Origin: Nocardioides stalactiti
Lineage (GTDB): Bacteria; Actinomycetota; Actinomycetes; Propionibacteriales; Nocardioidaceae
Direction of reading: 5' to 3'
DNA: 47,773 bases
Assembly (NCBI RefSeq): GCF_014180715.1
Contig: NZ_JACEFC010000021.1
Location: 1-47,773 of the forward strand
The translations under genes were made by a program, and so were the position numbers. Positions 9,204-17,868 of this stretch are shown piece by piece. Under the pieces are notes generated by a model that did not search any database, was not told where the DNA came from, and was given only the letters and a program-made list of their open reading frames with translations. Positions within the stretch are counted from its first letter, which is position 1. Every line of letters starts with the position of its first letter.

Positions 9204-9933
9204 CTACCTCGAGCTCCTCCCCGCCGTCGACATCAAGGGCGGCCAGGCCGTCCAGCTGGTCCAGGGCGTCGACGGGTCCGAGAAGGTCTTCGGCGACCCG
9301 ATCGAGGCCGCCCTGCGCTGGCAGGAGGCCGGCGCCGAGTGGCTGCACCTGGTCGACCTGGACGCCGCGTTCGGCGTGGGCCAGAACCGGGCGCTCCAGG
9401 CCGAGATCGTCGGCAGGCTCGACATCAAGGTCGAGATGAGCGGCGGCATCCGGGACGACGAGTCGCTGGAGGCCGCGATGGCGACCGGCTGCCGCCGGGT
9501 CAACATCGGCACGGCAGCGCTCGAGCAGCCCGAGTGGTGCGCCCAGGCGATCGCGACGTACGGCGGCCGGGGCGCCGGCGGCCTCGACGTCCGCGGCCGC
9601 ACCCTGGCCGCCCGCGGGTGGACCCAGGAGGGCGGCGACCTCTACGAGACGTTGGCCCGGCTCGACGCGGAGGGGTGCGCCCGTTATGTCGTGACCGACG
9701 TCAACAAGGACGGGATGCTCCAGGGCCCGAACCTCCAGCTGCTCCGCGACGTGTGCGAGGCCACCGACCGGCCGATCGTCGCGTCGGGCGGCGTCACCAC
9801 GCTCGACGACATCCGCGCGCTCATGGAGCTCGTGTCGCTCGGCGTCGAGGGCGCGATCGCCGGGACCGCCCTCTACACGGGTCAGTTCACCCTCGAGGAC
9901 GCGCTCGCGCTGACGCTCCCGGCCGGCCGATGA
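9196..9933 (+). CDS. priA: PriA: bifunctional HisA/TrpF isomerase
   Basis: A (beta-alpha)8 isomerase of 245 residues. HisA activity isomerises ProFAR to PRFAR; in actinobacteria this enzyme (PriA) also isomerises phosphoribosyl anthranilate in tryptophan synthesis. The sequence shows [13 protein letters not shown] with catalytic Asp12, [13 protein letters not shown], the PriA-like flexible-loop segment ARGW before GGDLYETL, and [11 protein letters not shown] with catalytic Asp168. The bifunctional call rests on similarity to actinobacterial PriA and on the lack of trpF in the trp cluster here; it is not directly demonstrable from sequence alone. The start is a TTG inside the hisH 3' end. Confidence 0.93.
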   Translation: MSDYLELLPAVDIKGGQAVQLVQGVDGSEKVFGDPIEAALRWQEAGAEWLHLVDLDAAFGVGQNRALQAEIVGRLDIKVEMSGGIRDDESLEAAMATGCRRVNIGTAALEQPEWCAQAIATYGGRGAGGLDVRGRTLAARGWTQEGGDLYETLARLDAEGCARYVVTDVNKDGMLQGPNLQLLRDVCEATDRPIVASGGVTTLDDIRALMELVSLGVEGAIAGTALYTGQFTLEDALALTLPAGR

Positions 9934-9943
9934 GGACCGGACG

Positions 9944-10705
9944 ATGAGCCTCGCGGTCCGGGTCATCCCGTGCCTCGACGTCGATGCGGGGCGCGTGGTC
10001 AAGGGCATCAACTTCAAGGAGCTCCGCGACGCCGGTGACCCGGTGGAGCTGGCCCGGACCTACGACGCAGAGGGCGCCGACGAGCTGACCTTCCTCGACA
10101 TCTCCGCCTCCCACGAGGGGCGGGCGACGACGCTGGAGATGGTGTCGGCCACCGCCGAGCAGGTCTTCATCCCGCTCACGGTCGGGGGCGGCATCCGCAG
10201 CGTCGGCGACGTCGACACGATGCTTCGTGCGGGCGCGGACAAGATCGCCGTCAACACCGCCGCGATCGACCGCCCCGAGCTGGTGGCCGAGATCGCCGAC
10301 CGGTTCGGCAACCAGGTGCTGGTCCTGTCGGTCGACGCGCGTCGCGCGGCCGGCACGGACTCCGGCTTCGAGGTCACCACGCACGGCGGCCGGAAGTCGG
10401 CCGGCCTCGACGCGATCGCCTGGGCGGTCAAGGCCGCCGAGCTGGGCGCGGGGGAGATCCTCCTCAACGCCATGGACGCCGACGGTACGACGTCAGGCTT
10501 CGACCTGGAGCTGATCCGCGCCGTGCGCCGGGAGGTGTCGATCCCCGTCATCGCCTCCGGTGGCGCCGGCGCGGTCGAGCACTTCCCGCCGGCGGTCGAG
10601 GCGGGCGCGGACGCGGTCCTGGCGGCGACGGTGTTCCACTTCGGCACCCTGCGGATCGCCGAGGTCAAGCAGGGCCTGGCCGGCGCCGGCCACCCCGTCC
10701 GCTGA
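9944..10705 (+). CDS. hisF: Imidazole glycerol phosphate synthase, cyclase subunit
   Basis: A 253-residue (beta-alpha)8-barrel that uses ammonia from HisH to convert PRFAR into imidazole glycerol phosphate and AICAR. Catalytic Asp12 is in [15 protein letters not shown] and the second catalytic Asp is in [14 protein letters not shown]. Phosphate-binding loops include [28 protein letters not shown] and [12 protein letters not shown]. The gene follows priA with a ten-base gap and is the last his gene of this unit. Its stop codon is inside a hairpin shared with the convergent toxin gene. Confidence 0.97.
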   Translation: MSLAVRVIPCLDVDAGRVVKGINFKELRDAGDPVELARTYDAEGADELTFLDISASHEGRATTLEMVSATAEQVFIPLTVGGGIRSVGDVDTMLRAGADKIAVNTAAIDRPELVAEIADRFGNQVLVLSVDARRAAGTDSGFEVTTHGGRKSAGLDAIAWAVKAAELGAGEILLNAMDADGTTSGFDLELIRAVRREVSIPVIASGGAGAVEHFPPAVEAGADAVLAATVFHFGTLRIAEVKQGLAGAGHPVR

Positions 10706-10719
10706 CGTCGGGGCGTCAG
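10702..10719. terminator. Convergent hairpin containing both stop codons
   Basis: CTGACG (10702-10707), loop TCGGGG, and CGTCAG (10714-10719) form a perfect six-pair stem. The hisF TGA lies in the left arm and the stop of the PIN toxin gene in the right arm. No T tract is present on either strand. Confidence 0.4.
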
Positions 10720-11093
10720 ATTCCCACGACGCGCGGCGGGTCCTCCTCGTCCGCGACCAATCGGCTGATGTCGTCGGGGTCGGTGGTGAGGACCAGTGCG
10801 TGCCGGCGGATGGCAGTGAGTGCGACGTGGGCGTCGACCACGTCGCTGGTTCCGCTCGCTGCGAGCAGCGCTCCGCTCGCGTGGGCGGCCTCCTCGGTCA
10901 GCGGGACGACCTCGCACCCCCGGAGCAGGAGGCGCAGGGGAGCTTGGTGCGGGGCGCGGCTGACCTGGGCGACGACCGGCGCCGGCACGATCGGGAGGAT
11001 TCTCCGCTCCAACCGAGCACGGTGCTCGCGCCAGAACATCGGATCGGCGCGATCCGCGGCGATCAGCGCGCCGGCGTCGTAGACGACGCTCAT
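10716..11093 (-). CDS. VapC-like PIN-domain toxin
   Basis: 125 residues, the size of a single PIN nuclease domain, which in VapC toxins cleaves RNA. Acidic positions visible are Asp6 (VVYDAGAL), the Asp in TSDVVDAHVAL and the Asp residues in TTDPDDISRL. The usual second acidic residue is replaced by Gln in APVVAQVSR, a variant also familiar in other actinobacterial PIN proteins. The gene overlaps the upstream antitoxin by four bases (ATGA), as is usual for type II toxin-antitoxin pairs. It lies convergent with hisF. The specific RNA target is unknown. Confidence 0.85.
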   Translation of the reverse strand: MSVVYDAGALIAADRADPMFWREHRARLERRILPIVPAPVVAQVSRAPHQAPLRLLLRGCEVVPLTEEAAHASGALLAASGTSDVVDAHVALTAIRRHALVLTTDPDDISRLVADEEDPPRVVGI

Positions 11094-11344
11094 TCGTCCC
11101 AGCCCATCTGTTCCGCTACTCGCCGGTGCGACTCGGCCATCTCCTCGGCCGTGAACGCGCCGTACTCGGCCTCGTACTCGGCGACGGCAGCCAGGCCGTC
11201 CTCGATCCGGAGCCGGTAGCGCACAGCCTCGGTGATCCAGTGCGAGATGCTCACCTCATCGCGGGTGGCGGCGGCGCGGATCGCCTCCGCGATCTCGGAG
11301 GGCACGCTGATGGCGAGCTTGGGGGACGGGTTGCCACGAGGCAT
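11090..11344 (-). CDS. Ribbon-helix-helix antitoxin (VapB-like)
   Basis: 84 residues. The N-terminal half has a ribbon-helix-helix pattern: a beta-strand LAISVPSEIAEAIRA and a helix pair ending ISHWITEAVRYRLRI, for DNA binding and dimerisation. The acidic C-terminal part (AEYEAEYGAFTAEEMAESH) probably wraps the PIN toxin and inhibits it. The two genes are coupled and probably autoregulated. The start could be this ATG or a TTG at 11348-11350: a GGAGAGGAG sequence suits the TTG, while a TAGTGT box seven bases upstream suits leaderless use of the ATG. Confidence 0.83.
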   Translation of the reverse strand: MPRGNPSPKLAISVPSEIAEAIRAAATRDEVSISHWITEAVRYRLRIEDGLAAVAEYEAEYGAFTAEEMAESHRRVAEQMGWDE

Positions 11345-11357
11345 GGTCAATACACTA
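11345..11357 (-). promoter_or_regulatory. Possible promoter of the toxin-antitoxin pair
   Basis: On the minus strand TAGTGT (11352-11357) lies seven bases before the ATG at 11342-11344. The GTAGTAGTGTA repeat-like stretch around it could also be the antitoxin's operator. Confidence 0.35.
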
Positions 11358-11464
11358 CTACTCCTCTCCTACCGTTTCCGGCGATCGAGGGCGAGTCTGC
11401 GCCTTCCCGTCGATCAGCGCCTCCGCTTATCCACAGGTGCGGTCCGAGCGCCTGTGTCAGCGCC

Positions 11465-12091
11465 TCAGATGCCGAGCTTGGCCTCGCGCAGCCGCGCGAC
11501 GGTGGCCTCGGGGCCGGAGAACTCCAGGCCGTGCGTCTGGCGCCGGCCGTAGACGAAGAGCACCAGCTCGGACGGCAGGCCGACGACGACCGCCGGGTCC
11601 GCGCCCGGCTTGAGCGTGGTCTCCTGGCCGGTGTCGGCCCGGCGGGCGACGACCGGCACACCGGCGGGGCGGACCAGACCCTTGCCGGACATCCGCAGGA
11701 TCTTCCAGAGGGAGTCCTGCTCCTCGGCCGTGAGGACGCGGGGCTCCCACGTGGGACCGGCACGGCGGATGTCCTCGTGGTGCACGAAGTACTCGGCGGT
11801 GTTGAGGGCCTTGTCGACGGCGGCGACCGCGCCCATCGGGTTGCGCGCGCGCCGTACCTTCGCGACCTGCTTCTCGAAGTCCTTGGCCGCGGCCCGCTCG
11901 GTGGCTTTCTCGGTGACCCCCGCCAGCGGCGCGATCACGATGCCGGCCGACAGCGGGCTGTGCTCGCGGACCACCAGGTGGGCGACGAGGTCGCGCACCT
12001 TCCAGTCGCCGCACAGCGTCGGCGCGTCCGGGCCGGTCGCGAGCGCGAGGTCGCAGAGTCGGGCGCGCTCTGCCCGTGCGAAGGACGTCAT
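11465..12091 (-). CDS. TIGR03085 family metal-binding protein
   Basis: 208 residues with the layout of the actinobacterial TIGR03085 family, which shares the DinB/mycothiol-dependent maleylpyruvate isomerase N-terminal fold. Hallmarks are ARAERARLCDLALATGPDAP, TLCGDWKVRDLVAHLVVRE (the family's CGxW and histidine region) and TAEYFVHHEDIRRA, whose histidines probably bind metal. A C-terminal region with VYGRRQTHGLEFSGPE follows. The biochemical function is unknown; a mycothiol-dependent role is only a suggestion. It is divergent from a small hypothetical gene 43 bases away, with a CATCCT box six bases before its ATG. Confidence 0.85.
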   Translation of the reverse strand: MTSFARAERARLCDLALATGPDAPTLCGDWKVRDLVAHLVVREHSPLSAGIVIAPLAGVTEKATERAAAKDFEKQVAKVRRARNPMGAVAAVDKALNTAEYFVHHEDIRRAGPTWEPRVLTAEEQDSLWKILRMSGKGLVRPAGVPVVARRADTGQETTLKPGADPAVVVGLPSELVLFVYGRRQTHGLEFSGPEATVARLREAKLGI

Positions 12092-12134
12092 GGGGGCAGG
12101 ATGGCACGACCACGAGGAGAGAGGGACGCTGGGC

Positions 12135-12479
12135 GTGACGGAGAGCTACGAGGTCTATCGGGGACCCGGCGACGCGGGGACCGCGGCGGACGCCGGCAGT
12201 GACGAGCGGCCATGGCACGTCGCCGTCGAGTACGCCAACGACGGTCAGGCGAAGCCCCCGACCGTCGTGCTGGTGCGCGGCCACCGGCACGAGAGCCGCG
12301 AGGGGGCGCTGCGCGCCGCCCACCAGGAGGCGTTCGGCTTCCAGCCGCCCGACCCGTTCGCTCCCCAGGGACGCCAGGTCTTCCGCGACGGACCGGACGG
12401 GTTCCTCGTCGTGATCCAGGGCGCGATGAGCATGTTCCACATGAGCGTGCGGGTGGTCCAGCACGTCGGGGACGCCTGA
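12135..12479 (+). CDS. Hypothetical protein
   Basis: 114 residues, no signal peptide or membrane segment. The N-terminal third is acidic and low complexity (Gly, Asp, Ala); the remainder includes WHVAVEYANDG, VVLVRGHRHESREGALRAAHQEAF and FLVVIQGAMSMFHMSVRVVQ, compatible with a small alpha/beta domain. I do not recognise the family. The GTG start is supported by a GAGAGAGGG stretch about 7-15 bases upstream and by the divergent gene ending its control region there. It precedes the ABC exporter genes by 72 bases on the same strand. Confidence 0.65.
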   Translation: MTESYEVYRGPGDAGTAADAGSDERPWHVAVEYANDGQAKPPTVVLVRGHRHESREGALRAAHQEAFGFQPPDPFAPQGRQVFRDGPDGFLVVIQGAMSMFHMSVRVVQHVGDA

Positions 12480-12551
12480 CTTCTGCCGGAGCGGGAATAC
12501 GCTGCCCCTCCGACCCGGTTGCGACCGGCGACGGACAGGAGCAGGACCGAA

Positions 12552-14351
12552 GTGACGGACGAGCCCGACCACGGCGCCGCGACGACGAGCGCCGGCTTCG
12601 CCGTCCTCTGGATCGCCATCAAGCGGGAGCCGTGGGTCTTCGCCGTCTCCACGATCGGCAGCCTCCTCTTCGGCGCGCTCACCGTGGCCGACGCGTGGGT
12701 CCTCGGCTGGTCGACCGACCACGTGGTGCTGCCCGCGTTCCGTGACGGCGAGATCGGCTCGGGGATGCTCTGGGCGGTCCTCGGGCTGTTCCTCGGGGTC
12801 GCGATCCTGCGGGCCGTCGGCATCGTCGCGCGTCGGCTCGGAGCCGGTGTCATGCAGTACCGGATGCAGGCCCGCACCCGCCGAGCGGTCACCCGGCAGT
12901 ACCTCTCGCTCCCGATGTCGTGGCACCAGCGCCACCCGACCGGTGAGCTGCTCTCCAACGCCAACTCCGACGTCGAGGCCGCGTGGAGCCCGATCGCGCC
13001 GCTGCCCATGGCGGTCGGCACCGTCGCGATGATGGTCATCGCCGTCATCCAGATGCTGTTCGCCGACGTGGTGCTCGCGATCGTCGGCCTGCTGGTCTTC
13101 CCGCTCGTGATCGCGACCAACGTCGTCTACCAGAACCTCGCCCAGGGCTGGGCGACCCGTGCCCAGGAGCTCAGGGCGGAGCTGAGCGAGATCGCGCACG
13201 AGTCCTTCGACGGGGCGATGGTGGTCAAGACGCTCGGCCGCGAGCCGGAGGAGACCGCACGCTTCCAGGCCAAGGCGTTCGCGCTGCGCGAGACCAACAT
13301 CAAGGTCGGGCGGATCCGCGCCGCCTTCGACCCGACCCTGGCCGCCCTGCCCAGCATCGCGGTGCTCGTGGTCCTGGTGATCGGTGTCCACCGGGTGCTC
13401 TCGGGGGCCGCCGTCGCCGGGGACGTCGTGACGGTCGCCTACCTGCTGACCGTGGTGTCCTTCCCGATCCGCTCCATCGGCTGGTTGCTGGGGGAGTTCC
13501 CGCGCAGCGTCGTCGGCTACCGCCGGGTCGAGGCGGTGCTGCGGGCCAAGGGTGCGATGTCGTACGGCGCGGAGCGCGCCCCCGAGGGCCCGGGCGGCGC
13601 CCGGCTCGAGGTGGACGGGCTCCGTTACGGCTACCAGTCCGACCGGCCGCTGCTGCGCGACCTCTCGTTCGCCGTCGAGCCGGGGCGCACCGTCGCCCTG
13701 GTCGGTGCCACCGCCTCCGGCAAGAGCACGCTGACCACGCTGCTGACCCGCCTGATCGACGCCGACGCCGGCAGCATCCGCCTCGACGGCGTCGAGCTGC
13801 GCGACCTCGCCCGCGGCGAGCTCGCCGAGGTCCTCGCCGTCGTCCCGCAGACGGCGTTCCTCTTCGACGACACCGTGCGTGGCAACGTCACCCTCGGCGC
13901 CGACGTGCCGGACGAGGACGTGTGGGCAGCCCTCCGTACGGCGCAGGCCGACGGCTTCGTCGCCGCCCTGCCTGCCGGACTCGACACGCGGCTGGGGGAG
14001 CGCGGCACCTCGCTGTCGGGCGGGCAGCGCCAACGCATCTCCCTGGCCCGTGCCCTGGTCCGACGGCCGCGCCTGCTCGTCCTCGACGACGCCACCTCGG
14101 CGGTCGACCCCGAGGTCGAGGCGCGGATCCTCGCGGCCCTCAAGAGCGGCGACCGCGACGCGTCCCTGGTCGTCGTCGCCTATCGCAAGGCCACCATCGG
14201 CCTGGCCGACGAGGTGCTCTTCCTCGCCGACGGAGCGATCGTCGACCGCGGGCCGCACACCGACCTGGTGGCGCGCAACGACGACTACGCCCGCCTCGTC
14301 AACGCCTACGAGCAGAAGGACCACGTCGCCGAGGAGGTGGGCGCGCCGTGA
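12552..14351 (+). CDS. ABC exporter half-transporter with degenerate ATPase site
   Basis: 599 residues: an N-terminal six-helix exporter membrane domain and a C-terminal nucleotide-binding domain. The Walker A motif is GATASGKST (near residue 385), the signature LSGGQRQRIS is canonical, but the Walker B ends LLVLDDATS with Asp where the catalytic Glu is expected, and the switch His is replaced by Tyr (VVVAYRKATI, near residue 543). This is typical of the non-catalytic half of heterodimeric exporters. The gene overlaps the next one by four bases (GTGA), so the two halves form one transporter. Substrate unknown; lipid or drug export is possible. The GTG start has AGGAG about eleven bases upstream. 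Confidence 0.9.
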   Translation: MTDEPDHGAATTSAGFAVLWIAIKREPWVFAVSTIGSLLFGALTVADAWVLGWSTDHVVLPAFRDGEIGSGMLWAVLGLFLGVAILRAVGIVARRLGAGVMQYRMQARTRRAVTRQYLSLPMSWHQRHPTGELLSNANSDVEAAWSPIAPLPMAVGTVAMMVIAVIQMLFADVVLAIVGLLVFPLVIATNVVYQNLAQGWATRAQELRAELSEIAHESFDGAMVVKTLGREPEETARFQAKAFALRETNIKVGRIRAAFDPTLAALPSIAVLVVLVIGVHRVLSGAAVAGDVVTVAYLLTVVSFPIRSIGWLLGEFPRSVVGYRRVEAVLRAKGAMSYGAERAPEGPGGARLEVDGLRYGYQSDRPLLRDLSFAVEPGRTVALVGATASGKSTLTTLLTRLIDADAGSIRLDGVELRDLARGELAEVLAVVPQTAFLFDDTVRGNVTLGADVPDEDVWAALRTAQADGFVAALPAGLDTRLGERGTSLSGGQRQRISLARALVRRPRLLVLDDATSAVDPEVEARILAALKSGDRDASLVVVAYRKATIGLADEVLFLADGAIVDRGPHTDLVARNDDYARLVNAYEQKDHVAEEVGAP

Positions 14352-16159
14352 CGACCACCGCACCCGCGGGGACCCGGATGGAGACGGGCGAGGACATCGG
14401 CGGCTGGGAGACGATCCGTCGCGGCATCGGCCACTCGCCCGAGCTGACCGAGGGCATCCGGACGACGCTGGTGCTGGCCGTGCTCGCCTCGGTCGGCCAG
14501 GTCGTCGTCCCCATCGCCGTGCAGCAGACGATCGACCGCGGCCTGCGTGGTGACGGCGGCCCCGACGCGACGTTCACCACCTGGATGGCGGTCGTGGCAG
14601 CGGCCGCGATCCTGGTGACGAGCTGGGCGTCGTACGCGATGACGGCCCGGCTGTTCGCCAGCTCCGAGCGCGGCCTCGCCACCCTGCGGGTCAAGGCGTT
14701 CCGCCACGTCCACGACCTCCCGCTGCTCACGCAGAACACCGAGCGCCGCGGCGCCCTCGTCTCCCGGGTGACCAGCGACGTCGACCAGGTCAGCCAGTTC
14801 CTGGTGTTCGGCGGCCTGCTCTTCGTCGTCAGCATCGGCCAGATCCTGGTCGCGACCGTGGTGATGGTGTTCTACAGCTGGCAGCTCGCGCTCGTGGTGT
14901 GGATCTGCTTCGCCCCGCTGTTCCTCAGCCTGCGCTACTTCCAGCGCAAGCTGTCCGTCGCCTACGCGACCGTGCGGAGCCAGGTCGGGGCGCTGCTGTC
15001 GGCGATCTCCGAGCCGGTCGTCGGTGCCGCCGTGGTCCGGTCGTACGCCGTCGAGGCCCGGACCCAGGAGCGGATCGACGAGGCGGTGTCGCGGCACCAG
15101 GCGGCCTCGACCCGGGCGCAGGGCTTCACGGCCTTCTCGTTCTCCCTCGGCGGCATCTCCGCGGGCCTGGCCAACGCGGGCGTCCTGGTCGTCGGGATCT
15201 GGCTGGGCCAGGGCCGGCTCTGGGCGCACGACATCAGCGCGGGGGAGGTGCTGGCGTTCGCCTTCCTGGTGACCCTGTTCGTGGGGCCCGTCCAATTCGG
15301 CACCCAGGTGCTCACCGACGCCCAGAACGCGATCGCCGGCTGGCGGCGGGTCATCGGCATCCTGGACACCCCGGCCGACCTGGTCGACCCGGGCCCGGAC
15401 GGCACGGTGCTGCCTCCGGGCGCGCTCGACGTCGTCTTCGAGGGGGTGGGCTTCGCCTACCCCGGGGGGCCGCCGGTCCTGCGGGACATCGACCTCGACA
15501 TCCCGGCCGGCCGCCGGGTCGCGGTCGTCGGCGAGACGGGGTCCGGCAAGTCCACGCTCGCCAAGCTGCTGACCCGGTTGATGGACCCGACCGAGGGCCG
15601 GGTGCTGCTGGACGGCGTCGACCTGCGCGACATCACCGAGACCTCGCTCCGCTCGAGCGTGGTGCTGGTGCCGCAGGAGGGCTTCCTCTTCGACGACACG
15701 CTCGCGGCCAACGCCCGCTACGGACGGCTCGCCGCGAGCGACGCCGAGATCGCCGACGCCGCGGCCGAGCTCGGGCTCGGTGACTGGCTCGCCGGCCTGC
15801 CCGACGGTCTCGCCACCCGCGTCGGCCAGCGCGGCGAGTCGCTGTCGGCAGGGGAGCGCCAGCTCGTGGCACTGCTGCGAGCCCAGCTCGCCGACCCCGA
15901 CCTGCTGGTGCTCGACGAGGCGACCAGCGCGGTCGACCCCGAGCTCGAGACGCGCATCGGCCGCGCCCTCGACCGCCTCATGAGCGGCCGTACGTCGGTG
16001 ACGATCGCCCACCGGCTCTCCACGGCCGAGGCCGCCGACGAGGTGGTCGTGGTCGACCGTGGCCGGGTCGTGCAGCGCGGCCCGCACGGCGTGCTGGTCG
16101 AGCAGGCGGGCTCGGTCTATGCCGGTCTGCACGCCTCGTGGGTCGCCCAGCACGGCTGA
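14348..16159 (+). CDS. ABC exporter half-transporter, catalytic partner
   Basis: 603 residues with the same membrane-plus-ATPase layout as its neighbour. The nucleotide-binding domain has an intact catalytic set: Walker A GETGSGKST (near residue 395), Walker B LLVLDEATSAVD with the catalytic Glu, and switch His in TIAHRLST. The signature motif is LSAGERQLV rather than LSGGQ, fitting a heterodimer in which this signature faces the degenerate Walker B of the partner. The GTG start overlaps the stop of the first half-transporter. The protein probably drives export with its partner in the cytoplasmic membrane; the cargo is not evident from context. Confidence 0.9.
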   Translation: MTTTAPAGTRMETGEDIGGWETIRRGIGHSPELTEGIRTTLVLAVLASVGQVVVPIAVQQTIDRGLRGDGGPDATFTTWMAVVAAAAILVTSWASYAMTARLFASSERGLATLRVKAFRHVHDLPLLTQNTERRGALVSRVTSDVDQVSQFLVFGGLLFVVSIGQILVATVVMVFYSWQLALVVWICFAPLFLSLRYFQRKLSVAYATVRSQVGALLSAISEPVVGAAVVRSYAVEARTQERIDEAVSRHQAASTRAQGFTAFSFSLGGISAGLANAGVLVVGIWLGQGRLWAHDISAGEVLAFAFLVTLFVGPVQFGTQVLTDAQNAIAGWRRVIGILDTPADLVDPGPDGTVLPPGALDVVFEGVGFAYPGGPPVLRDIDLDIPAGRRVAVVGETGSGKSTLAKLLTRLMDPTEGRVLLDGVDLRDITETSLRSSVVLVPQEGFLFDDTLAANARYGRLAASDAEIADAAAELGLGDWLAGLPDGLATRVGQRGESLSAGERQLVALLRAQLADPDLLVLDEATSAVDPELETRIGRALDRLMSGRTSVTIAHRLSTAEAADEVVVVDRGRVVQRGPHGVLVEQAGSVYAGLHASWVAQHG

Positions 16160-16169
16160 GGGCGTCTGC

Positions 16170-17456
16170 TCAGCGATAGAACCCCTGCAGGTCGAGGATC
16201 ACGTTCGTCGGCGTCGTGGCGGTGACCGCGACCCTGCGGGTAGCCGAGATCGCCGTCGTCCGCTGGTTGCTCTGGTTGCCGCCGGAGTGGAAGTTCAGGG
16301 ACGGCAGCGACGAGGTCAGGCCCTGCCGGAAGACGCGGATCGTCCCGCCCGCTGCGGGTGCGACGGCCGTGACGTTGAGGACGACGGCCGTCGTCCCCTC
16401 CGGGACGGCGCTGCTCAGGTCGACCTCGACGATCGTGGTGCCCACCGGCGCCGGGCTGGTGAAGACCCGGGCGTCCTTCGGGTGGAACGCGCCCGCCGAC
16501 GCCGGCCCGGCGAGCATCCGCCACACCCCGGGGTCGCCGCCCTCGATGCAGACCCAGGACTCGCCGCCGCGGGTGAGGAGGTCCCCGGCCAGGAAGTCGC
16601 CCGTGGTCGGGGGGAGGGAGGAGGCGAAGGCCTTGCGGCGGATCAGGCCGGACCCGTTGGCGTGCAGGTCGACCGACCCGCCGCGGGCCTCCACTCCCAC
16701 CCCCGCCGATCCCGTCGCGACCGCGAGGACCGCGCGGGCCACTCCGAGGTTGGCCACCGCGACCACCGCGTTGGTGGGCTCCTCGACCGTTCCGAAGGCG
16801 GTCGTCTCCGCGACGACGACGTCGGTCGCCGCCTTCGTCTCGATGCCGCCGCCGGTGCTGGTGTTGCTCACGAGGACAGCCGCGCTGGTGCTGTGCGCCG
16901 TGGCGAGGATGGCCCGCCCGGTCCCGTTGAACGACCGCGCGCACAGCGCCACCCCGAACTCGGACTCGGTGCGCACCCCGTCGCCGTTCTCGGACCTGGC
17001 GTCGAGCCCGGTGCCGTTGGTGCTGCGGGTGCGGACGCCGATGCTGCCCGGGCCGGTGCCGCCCTTGGCGTCCACGCCGATCGCCGGAGACGCCTCGGTC
17101 CCGGCCTTGTCCGAGAACGCGACCAGGCCGGTCCCGCCAACGCTCTGGGCGATGAGCCCGGCCCCGGAACCCTTGTTGCGGGCGAAGACGCTGGCTCCGC
17201 TGTTCGTCGTGGCGTTGCGGTCGACGAGGAACGCGGCGTTGGGGGAGTCGAACGTGTGGGTGATCCGAGTCGTGACGGTCGCCGTGTTCGTGCTCGCGCT
17301 GTTGTTGCCCAGCAGGACGGGGTCGTTGTTGGCTGCCCGTGCGGGAGCGGCGGCCGCCACGGCGGTCCCGACCCCGAGGGCGCCGGCGGCGGCGTACCTG
17401 AGGATTCCGCGACGCGGGGCCACCGCGTCCTGGGCGAGGGAGTCGTTCCCGGTCAT
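16170..17456 (-). CDS. Tat-exported repeat protein with actinobacterial C-terminal beta domain
   Basis: 428 residues from the ATG at 17454-17456. The N-terminus has a twin-arginine signal ([15 protein letters not shown], then a long Ala-rich segment ending APARA). The mature part begins with about 220 residues of Gly/Thr/Ser/Asn-rich imperfect repeats of 15-20 residues (for example [29 protein letters not shown]), suggestive of a beta-helix or fibre. Then come [22 protein letters not shown] and a C-terminal module with [27 protein letters not shown] and [10 protein letters not shown]. That C-terminal pattern recurs in many actinobacterial secreted proteins. Function unknown; a surface or adhesin role is inference. 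No strong ribosome site is seen. Confidence 0.78.
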   Translation of the reverse strand: MTGNDSLAQDAVAPRRGILRYAAAGALGVGTAVAAAAPARAANNDPVLLGNNSASTNTATVTTRITHTFDSPNAAFLVDRNATTNSGASVFARNKGSGAGLIAQSVGGTGLVAFSDKAGTEASPAIGVDAKGGTGPGSIGVRTRSTNGTGLDARSENGDGVRTESEFGVALCARSFNGTGRAILATAHSTSAAVLVSNTSTGGGIETKAATDVVVAETTAFGTVEEPTNAVVAVANLGVARAVLAVATGSAGVGVEARGGSVDLHANGSGLIRRKAFASSLPPTTGDFLAGDLLTRGGESWVCIEGGDPGVWRMLAGPASAGAFHPKDARVFTSPAPVGTTIVEVDLSSAVPEGTTAVVLNVTAVAPAAGGTIRVFRQGLTSSLPSLNFHSGGNQSNQRTTAISATRRVAVTATTPTNVILDLQGFYR

Positions 17457-17517
17457 GAGGGAAGCCTGGACCCGGTGGCCGGGTGGGAGGGAGGGCCTCG
17501 GACGAATTTTCCTTTGG

Positions 17518-17529
17518 GATACTGGTCCG
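17518..17529 (+). promoter_or_regulatory. Predicted leaderless promoter of hisI
   Basis: GATACT (17518-17523), preceded by TGG as in an extended -10, lies six bases before the hisI GTG at 17530. No Shine-Dalgarno sequence is present. Confidence 0.5.
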
Positions 17530-17868
17530 GTGAGCTCCCTCGATCCCGTCATCGCCGACCGGCTCTCGCGCACCGACGCGGGCCTCGTCCCGGCGGTCGT
17601 CCAGCAGCACGACACCGGTGAGGTGCTGATGCTGGCGTGGATGGACGACGAGGCGCTGCACCGCAGCCTGACCACCGGCCGTGCGACCTACTGGAGCCGC
17701 TCCCGCCAGGAGTACTGGGTGAAGGGCGAGACCTCCGGGCACGCCCAGCACGTGAAGGAGATCCGCATGGACTGCGACGGAGACACGCTGCTGGTCAAGG
17801 TCGACCAGGTCGGTCCGGCCTGCCACACCGGCACCCGCACCTGCTTCGACGACGGGTTGCTCGCGTGA
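17530..17868 (+). CDS. hisI: Phosphoribosyl-AMP cyclohydrolase
   Basis: A zinc- and magnesium-dependent enzyme of 112 residues that opens the purine ring of PR-AMP in the third step of histidine synthesis. Only the cyclohydrolase domain is present; the pyrophosphohydrolase (HisE) is not fused. Motifs are [38 protein letters not shown], the metal-binding [12 protein letters not shown] and the Cys pair in [10 protein letters not shown]. It is separated from the main his unit by about 6.8 kb and starts its own unit with the tryptophan-associated membrane protein, which overlaps its stop by four bases. Confidence 0.95.
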   Translation: MSSLDPVIADRLSRTDAGLVPAVVQQHDTGEVLMLAWMDDEALHRSLTTGRATYWSRSRQEYWVKGETSGHAQHVKEIRMDCDGDTLLVKVDQVGPACHTGTRTCFDDGLLA

